Source: Lepisosteus oculatus (taxonomy: Eukaryota; Chordata; Actinopteri; Semionotiformes; Lepisosteidae). Taken from it: a DNA stretch of 64,000 nucleotides. The DNA is taken from the NCBI RefSeq assembly GCF_040954835.1, contig NC_090698.1, positions 990,501 through 1,054,500 of the forward strand. Reading direction: 5' to 3'. The stretch's first letter is position 1. The number at the start of each line of letters is the position of its first letter. Positions 57,546 through 64,000 of the stretch are shown piece after piece. The notes below the pieces were generated by a model, which was not told the DNA's origin, ran no database searches, and was given only the letters and a program-made list of their open reading frames with translations. Both the position numbers and the translations under genes were made by a program.

Positions 57546-59160
57546 GTGATGCTCAGGGTCTAGATCTGTGTATTTAATTTCTCTCAAACCGAGACTGAAC
57601 AAAGGAGGAAATGAGGTTTGAAAATAAAACAAAAAGTGACACAGCTATAATTCTGAGCTCTGTAATAGCAGAAGCATAAGGACCGTACGGTCTTCTGAAA
57701 GCTGCATGGAAGAATAGTAGCTGAATATCTGAAGGAACTGTATATCTAAACTCTCCATCTGAACAGTCGAAAGTGGTGTTTCCAGTGATAAATGTTAAGA
57801 CCTGGCCTCGAAAGGCCCCAGAAGCCTGCTGGCTCACGTGAACAAGGTAGCTGTTTCCTGACACAGTCGTGCAGCAAGTCAGATTTCCAACCGTGTTCAC
57901 AAGACTTCCCTTCCTCCCATTTTTTAAATGTTAAGAAGCTTCTTTGAAAAGGTTTCTTTTTGCCGGGCTGTGAACTGAACATCATGGCCTCCTCGTGAGT
58001 GGGACCCAGGCACACGCTGAGCGCGGGCCAGACAGCGTCTGGGGGCGCGTTCAGACCTTCAGTGACACCTAGTGCTGCTGCTGTCTTGCTGTGGCAGAAG
58101 CTCTTGAGAGTGGAGACGCTGGGGAGCGATTCAGTGAACACGGCGCTTCCGAATGGTCACGAGGCTGGGAATTTCACACACGGTGCTCTAGGTCTGGATC
58201 CGTCGATTGAATTCTCCCTCGGACACAACACCTTCTTGAATCTGGTCCAGAGCAGCTTTGAATTCTACTTCACTCACAATTACATCCAAATTACTTTTTT
58301 TATTAAAAGACACAAACAGTCAGAAAACATGAAAATACAAGAGTTTTCTTTAATGATTCAGGCAAGACCACCGATGGCTGGAAATGGAAGATGACCCTGC
58401 GTTGTCCATTTTGTTGGGTGTGAACAAATGATCAAATAAAGGTCACACTTAACAGGATTCAGTAATAATATGCTTTAACTTATATATTTCTGCATCTGTA
58501 AATATTAAGATAAAGATTCAGTTTCATTAAGCAATTTCCTGAAGAAACCAAAAAGAATAGCGTAATGACACTCACATTTAAATGTCATTCACCAAAATAA
58601 TTGACACTGTTTGAACCAATCTGCAGGAAGAAAAATGCAAGACTGATGGAAATAAGCAGGAAATAAGTAAATATGTCTGAGCTCTGCAGGTCCCAGGGTG
58701 CTGTTGTGAAGATTTAGACAGATGGTCCTCACTCCAGCTGGGTGTGTCGGAAACACATGGAACATTCAATACGATGCCCTTCTTTTAATCACACAAAAAA
58801 CGCGGTAGCGGCAAAGTTCTCATGGCTTGAGAGAAACGTGCTCAGAAGCTCACTCTCCCAGAAACATGCAGCCCTCCAGAGCTTCACTGCGTCTCACAGG
58901 ACCGAGAGTGTGTCAGGCAGAGTCTCTCCTTTTCGAAGAAGCTTCCTCGATTTTGTGCTGCTTAACCTCCTCTACAAGGTATTTTTATCTGTAGAGCACA
59001 CACTGCTACTAGGAACAACCACAGTAAATGGACACTGCAGTCCTTTGTCATTTGCCTTTGCTTTGTTTTTATTACAGATGTTTTATTTGATATCATACTT
59101 CACCTTTGTATTAACTTTTCTTTGTGGTCCAGGAGATTAATATATTTATTTTCAAATACA
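57546..59160. other. Intergenic, nothing recognised
   Basis: No supported feature. Confidence 0.4.
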
Positions 59161-59199
59161 TACTACAACTCAACAGAGCTTTGCCTGGGTTCTGTCAAT

Positions 59200-59525
59200 G
59201 TTCTGGGAATGTGTCTGTGTGGATGTGTGTGTCTGTGTGTGCGTGTGTCTGTCTCTGTGTGTGTGTTTCTTTCTGTGTGTGCATGTCTGTCTGTGTGTGT
59301 GTCTGTGTGTGCTTGTGTCTGTATGTGTGCACGTATCTGTCTATGTGTGAGTCTGTCTATGTGTGTCTGTGTGTGTGCGTGTGCCTGTCTGTGTATGTGT
59401 GCGTGTGTCTGTGTGTGTCTATGTGTACTTATGTCTGTCTGTGTGTGCATGTCTGTCTGTGCGTGTGCATCAGTGTGTATGTCTGTGTGTGTCAGTGTGT
59501 GTGTCAGTGTGTGTGTCTGTCATGC
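59200..59525. repeat. TG-rich microsatellite, 0.3 kb
   Basis: Imperfect (TG)n with regular CTGTCTGTG and TGTGTGCATG interruptions. Open frames on both strands (VCVCVC, THTHTQ) are artefacts. Confidence 0.9.
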
Positions 59526-59529
59526 CCTG

Positions 59530-60390
59530 CGCATGTGTCCCTGCCCAGCACCAGGAGCTCCAGTTCGCTCCTCAGGTGAACGTGGGGCAGCAGGTGCACT
59601 ACAGAGCGACTGATAGACCCCTCTCAGACTGCAGACCAGCTCCAGCGCGCATGTGTGTGTCGGAGTGTGGGTGTGCGCCTTTCCAACAGCCGCCCAGAGG
59701 GGAAGAAGTCATTCCAGAGTCCACGAGCAGCGTGCTTTCGACATGAGTCACGCGCGGCTGGGAGCAGACCTTTGCTCTGGTGCTGGCCGGGCCTCGCTGG
59801 GCCTACAGATGTTCGGATGCTGCGGCCCGCTGGCACTCTGCAGGTGAACACGGAGTAGGACGGACGCTCTTATCGGAAGCTGCGCGGTTAAGCCCCTCAG
59901 GGGGAAAGGATAGCACTGCTTGCACGAAAACAGGATATGAACTCGGGCTGTGACACTACTGCACACACCTGTATATGCGCCTCCCTTTGACTCTCTTAGT
60001 ACATGTCTGCTGTACATAACAGCTCACACACAGCTTGGTCTGCCACTTTCCAGACAAGTGCTCAAGCACACCCCCTCCCTCTGCTCCCACTTCCAAAAGT
60101 CCTCTGTGTCAGCAAGGACAGAACAAGGATGTGAAAAAGATCTTCTGCGTAGCCTCAGCTGTCAGCGCTTGGCCCAAAAACGCCACTTTCCACTCTCACC
60201 TTGTAAAACTGACAAAGCAGGAAGGAAACAAGTCCTGGTGAGATCAGGAATACCACAGAACAGCTGAACAGCTTTGATTAGTAATCATCTCCATATTTAA
60301 ATCCATTCTCTGGATTCAACACACCCTCACACTTACTGAGTGCAATTCTTGTACATTTTGGCTGACTAGATGCTAAAAGGCACAAGTACT
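59530..60390. other. Intergenic, nothing recognised
   Basis: GC-richer to about 59860, then AT-rich. No family resemblance in any frame. Confidence 0.4.
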
Positions 60391-60399
60391 GAGGAGGCA

Positions 60400-61335
60400 G
60401 AAGTGTTATTCAAACAAATCTCCAGGGCCTGATGGTGTTTTACCAACTGTACTAAAGGAAATGAAGGATGTTATTTATGGAGTGTTAACAAAATCTCCAG
60501 CCATCACTCAGGATAAAGCTCGTGCCCGTTGACTGGAGAATTCCTCATGTAGTGCCCGCCATAAAGACGAAACTGAACCAAGTAATTTTAGACCAATAAG
60601 TCTGACTTCCTTTACAAGTCAGGTCATGGAAACTAATAGATTGTCTGCATGGAAGCAGAATTCTAGGGGATAGTCAACAGAGATTTAAAAGGTGGGTCAT
60701 GGTAAACATATAAAAGGATATTTTTCAATTTCGCAGGTTTTGATAAAGTTCTTTACAAAATATGAATTCCTCAACTGCAGGATGTAAACATCCAAGCTAG
60801 TACACACATTAGGACTGAGAACTGTATAGACAATGGGTACAGATATGGGGTGAATGCTCAGACTGGGGGTTGTAACTATTGGAGTTACATAGAGATCCAT
60901 TAGAACGGGTAGTGGACGGTCATTGATCTAGGTTCTGGAGTGGTAATGACATTCATTGATGATACCAGAACAGAACAGGAGGAGTGATAAAGACAAAATT
61001 CAGTACTTGGAGAAATGTCCTACTCTTACAGGCTAAAAGAGCTAAATGTTTTTAGGCCTGAACAGAGAAGACTATGAGTATTAGGAGTCCTCCAAGGCAC
61101 TGAGGTAGTTAACCCAGTGAACCTCCTCAGAATGACAGTGAAGCATGAATCAGAGGACACAAAAGGAAAAGGCTTTACACAAAGGGTTGTGGGAGTATGG
61201 ATCAAGTTACCCAGTCATGTTGCTGAGGTTGACACCCTGGCGTCTTTCAAGAAACAGCTGGATGAGACCCTCAGATCAATTAACTACTAAAATCAAAATG
61301 AGCTCCTTTAGATGAGCCAAATGGCCTGCTTCCTG
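60400..61335 (+). mobile_element. Decayed LINE (CR1/L2-type) RT and 3' end
   Basis: GGCCTGATGGTGTTTTACC, ACGTGCCCATTG-like and AATTTTAGACCAATAAGTCT encode, across frameshifts, the GPDGV...VP.VPIHKK...NYRPISLTS blocks of a LINE reverse transcriptase. Downstream, CACAAAGGGTTGTGGGAGTA and AAGAAACAGCTGGATGAGAC are its 3' region, shared with fragments at 14.7 and 20.8 kb. Large internal deletions and stops show it is dead. Confidence 0.6.
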
Positions 61336-61339
61336 AAAG

Positions 61340-64000
61340 GCTTGAAAAGAATGAAAGGAAAAGGCCGCAGCTTGAGACGCCAACAAGAGAGCTGGCCCTG
61401 GGCAGCTGGTGGTCCGTCTCACTGCGGTTTCCTGGAAGCCAGATATCCCTGTCTGCAGAACAGCGGAGCTGGATAAAAACTTAACGCCAAAAAATTCAGC
61501 ATCTCCCAGGGAAGCTATTGTGCAGTAATTTCTTGCAGCCCGAGATGAAAAATGATGTTTTTACAGGTGTCTCACAACACAACGGCGATTCTGCTCAGCT
61601 GGAAATCAGATCGACTCTCACTTTTTTCTTTTTCGTCTTCGTTTTCCCCTCTGACAAACTCCTACTATGACAGGCAGCTCCAGCAAGAGCAAACAACTTC
61701 ACAGGCTGTGACTAATGCCTTTAACACAAACTGCAGTGATGACCAGAGCTTTTTATTAATTAATACTCCTCATTTAAGGCAGTGAGTCGGGGAGGGCACT
61801 GCGTGCTAGTGTTTTCCACAAGGTGAAGAATAAAGGTGTCATCAAGTCACACCTGAGAGACTAGAGAGTACCTTTCCCTCCCTGCAATGACAGCATGGTG
61901 ATTATCTTCCCCTCCTTACATTCAGATTTCAACAGTAGGCCACAACGATAAATCTACACTTAAAAACTACAAAGAAAAGCATAAAGCCAGCAGCTGTTTA
62001 CTCCTGCGATGTGACTCGGTACAGATGTGAAGGAGCTGGAAGGAACAGCCAGGAGTGATGACGAATGCCTTTCTCACTCTGCCTCCCACCGAGCCCGGCC
62101 GAGCTGAGCACGCCTGAGCCGAGCGCCTGGCTGGGCCTCTGGAACGCGCCAGAACAGAAGCACCTTTTAAACTAGACGTGAGAGGTTGTCTCTTTTCTGC
62201 TTTGCCGAGAAAAGAGTGTCTCTTCTGGGGCAAAAGAAGCTCCATGGTGATCTTTCACCGTATTTCTTCTGCCTGTTACACTTAGCTCACCGGCTGTGCT
62301 GTGTCTGCCTGTACACGACTGCTCTGCATTGTGGGAACACTGCAGTTGACATCACTAAGTGCTAACGAGTCCGGTGTGGCAGGAACCACAGAATCGTTTA
62401 CTCGTCATTAGGGCACTGCAGCACAGGGACTGTAAATGAGTTGAAAAAGTAAAAATGTCTGTATACGGTACGTCACTAAGTTCCGGAAGTGAGCTAAGCT
62501 GTCATGAGGCTCCGAGTTTGCTCAGGGCAGCACAGCGGTATGGGATACAGCCCACAGCGTGATGCTGGCTCACCGGGTGACACCTAAGACTCGTGGGGCT
62601 CTTTGCATTGTCACCCCACTAACCACAGAGGGGTTCAAGGCCAGAGGACTGTGTTCGGTAGCTGAAGACTGAGCCAATCAGATTGACAGGTCAAAAAATA
62701 GTTCCCACCAATTAAACTGGCACCCCTGGTTATATTTCTGTGATCATTTGAACATTTGAATACTAGTGTTTCAGGAGGAAAGCTAGAAGACATCCCAGAC
62801 AGAGGACTAGGGTGAGCTTCCAGCAGGTGTCTCCGCTACAGGACACAGGACCTGCTCCGAAACAAGCCAGCCCAGCCCTCAGCTCGTCCGTTCAGTCCAA
62901 AACCACAACACTGACGAGTAAAAAAAAAGACTGAAGAATAACACAACTTAATAAAAATATGAGTTCATTGAATTTGATGAATGGCAAACAGGGGCGATAT
63001 TATAAATCTTTTTTTTTGGTTCCTTGAGGACAAAATATTGCATTTGCACATGTTCCCAAACATGACTGATAACAGGCAGATGAAACACAGGGAGCAATTA
63101 CTTTGTGAAGTACACTATGCTCCAGAGAAACATTAAAATGGATTTCATCCTGAAAAAAAAAGCCGACCTGGCATACAGATCAGATTAAGCAATTTAAACA
63201 CATGCGAGTTCACCAAGTCCAAACAACATCTGCCCCAGAGCGCTCTCTCTCCTGGCCCAGACTCTCAGAGAGCAGCATTGTTCACTCGAGGGCTGAGGTT
63301 TCCTTTGTCTTGCACAGAGCCCTGGGAACAACAGAGCTCTCCTGTTGGGCCTCCCGTCTCCAGTTAGGAAGGAGAACAGAAGAACAGATACACGCAGGCC
63401 TGTGGTACATCCCCAGAGGCAGCCCACGCTGTCTGATCTACAGGTCCCATTTTTAATTGTTTTGTGAAAAGAGCTAAATTGCTTCTGACGGGAAAATTGA
63501 ACCACTTTGTCGGATGTGCTCCTCTCACCACAGGCCCTCAATTACCTTGATTGAAAATACTCACACTCCTCCCCAAGGCAAGAAATCATTTGAAATGTGT
63601 CTGTGTTAAAGTGCCAGCATTTCCCCAAAACTCAAAACCACTGCATGCACTGTTAACGATTACAGCACACAGCTTTCACATCTGTGCCCTTGAAATTGGG
63701 AAACCCCTCCTCTCACACTCACTGCTCAGACCATGTTCCTGTTCTGCTACTGCAAACGACAACAGGTCTCAAGTAGGACAGGGCCCTGCTGAGGGCCTGA
63801 ACCCAGGATCTCAGGGCTGTGATTGGGGGGAGACAGAGCTCACAGGGTGCAGAACACTGTGCCGTGCGGGGCAGGAGGGATCAGTGCGATTGCCCTGGGG
63901 CTGCTGCTACTGTACATAGCACCACGTCCTCCTAGGCTGCAAACAGTGTGCAGCACAAGCTTATACATGTGACACCCTCGCTTATCAGGGCTTAACTGTT
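61340..64000. other. Intergenic to the window end, nothing certain recognised
   Basis: No supported gene or RNA. 63740-63870 (TGAACCCAGGATCTCAGGGC) looks like a diverged retroposon or SINE fragment. Open frames are short and unlike known families. Confidence 0.35.

Noticed and set aside
59122-59613. Long Val-Cys and Thr-His repeat frames
   Set aside because: Produced by the TG microsatellite on both strands.
1-64000. CRISPR arrays, bacterial operons, attachment sites
   Set aside because: All tandem repeats lack unique equal-length spacers, and the genes are spliced and vertebrate.

Overview
This window is vertebrate nuclear DNA, most likely from a ray-finned fish and perhaps a non-teleost one. 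The evidence is GT-AG spliced genes with short exons and long AT-rich introns, a bmp16-type BMP gene, an L2-like LINE, 5S-rRNA-derived and tRNA-derived SINEs, and many mini- and microsatellites. The species cannot be fixed from the sequence alone. Most of the 64 kb is intron or intergenic DNA, and only three host genes can be supported.

Left edge (1-1150, minus strand): the 3' end of a decayed gammaretrovirus-like endogenous retrovirus. It holds a partial LTR, a polypurine tract, the end of env TM, the start of env and the integrase C-terminus. Most of env is missing.

1.4-13.4 kb (minus strand): a multi-exon gene for a secreted di-cysteine-repeat protein of the galaxin-like type. I assembled eleven coding exons whose splice phases all agree. 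They give 522 residues with 21 Cys-Cys pairs, followed by a C-terminal netrin-like (NTR/C345C) domain. The first (signal-peptide) exon was not found. The introns hold a 32-bp minisatellite, a 10-bp minisatellite that almost touches a splice donor, a Tc1/mariner-type fragment, SINE tails and a 1-kb CA-rich satellite with a higher-order period near 188 bp.

14-33 kb: repeat-rich DNA with no confirmed gene. It contains an L2-like LINE with an intact 394-codon reverse-transcriptase reading frame, older LINE remains, SINEs, a 36-bp minisatellite and a 1-kb minisatellite of about 25 bp.

33.6-34.6 kb (plus strand): gemin7, a small GC-rich gene with a non-coding first exon and one coding exon, encoding an SMN-complex subunit.

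34.6-54 kb: mostly unique or old-repeat sequence with a full 5S-derived SINE and tRNA-SINE copies. A possible bmp16 5' exon lies near 47.5-47.93 kb.

54.2-56.4 kb (plus strand): bmp16, two coding exons and 398 residues, with signal peptide, propeptide, furin site and seven-cysteine TGF-beta domain. The right-hand 7 kb holds a tRNA SINE, a TG repeat and decayed LINE sequence.

The three genes show no functional link. The most unusual content is the di-cysteine gene and its apparent three-exon cassette duplication.
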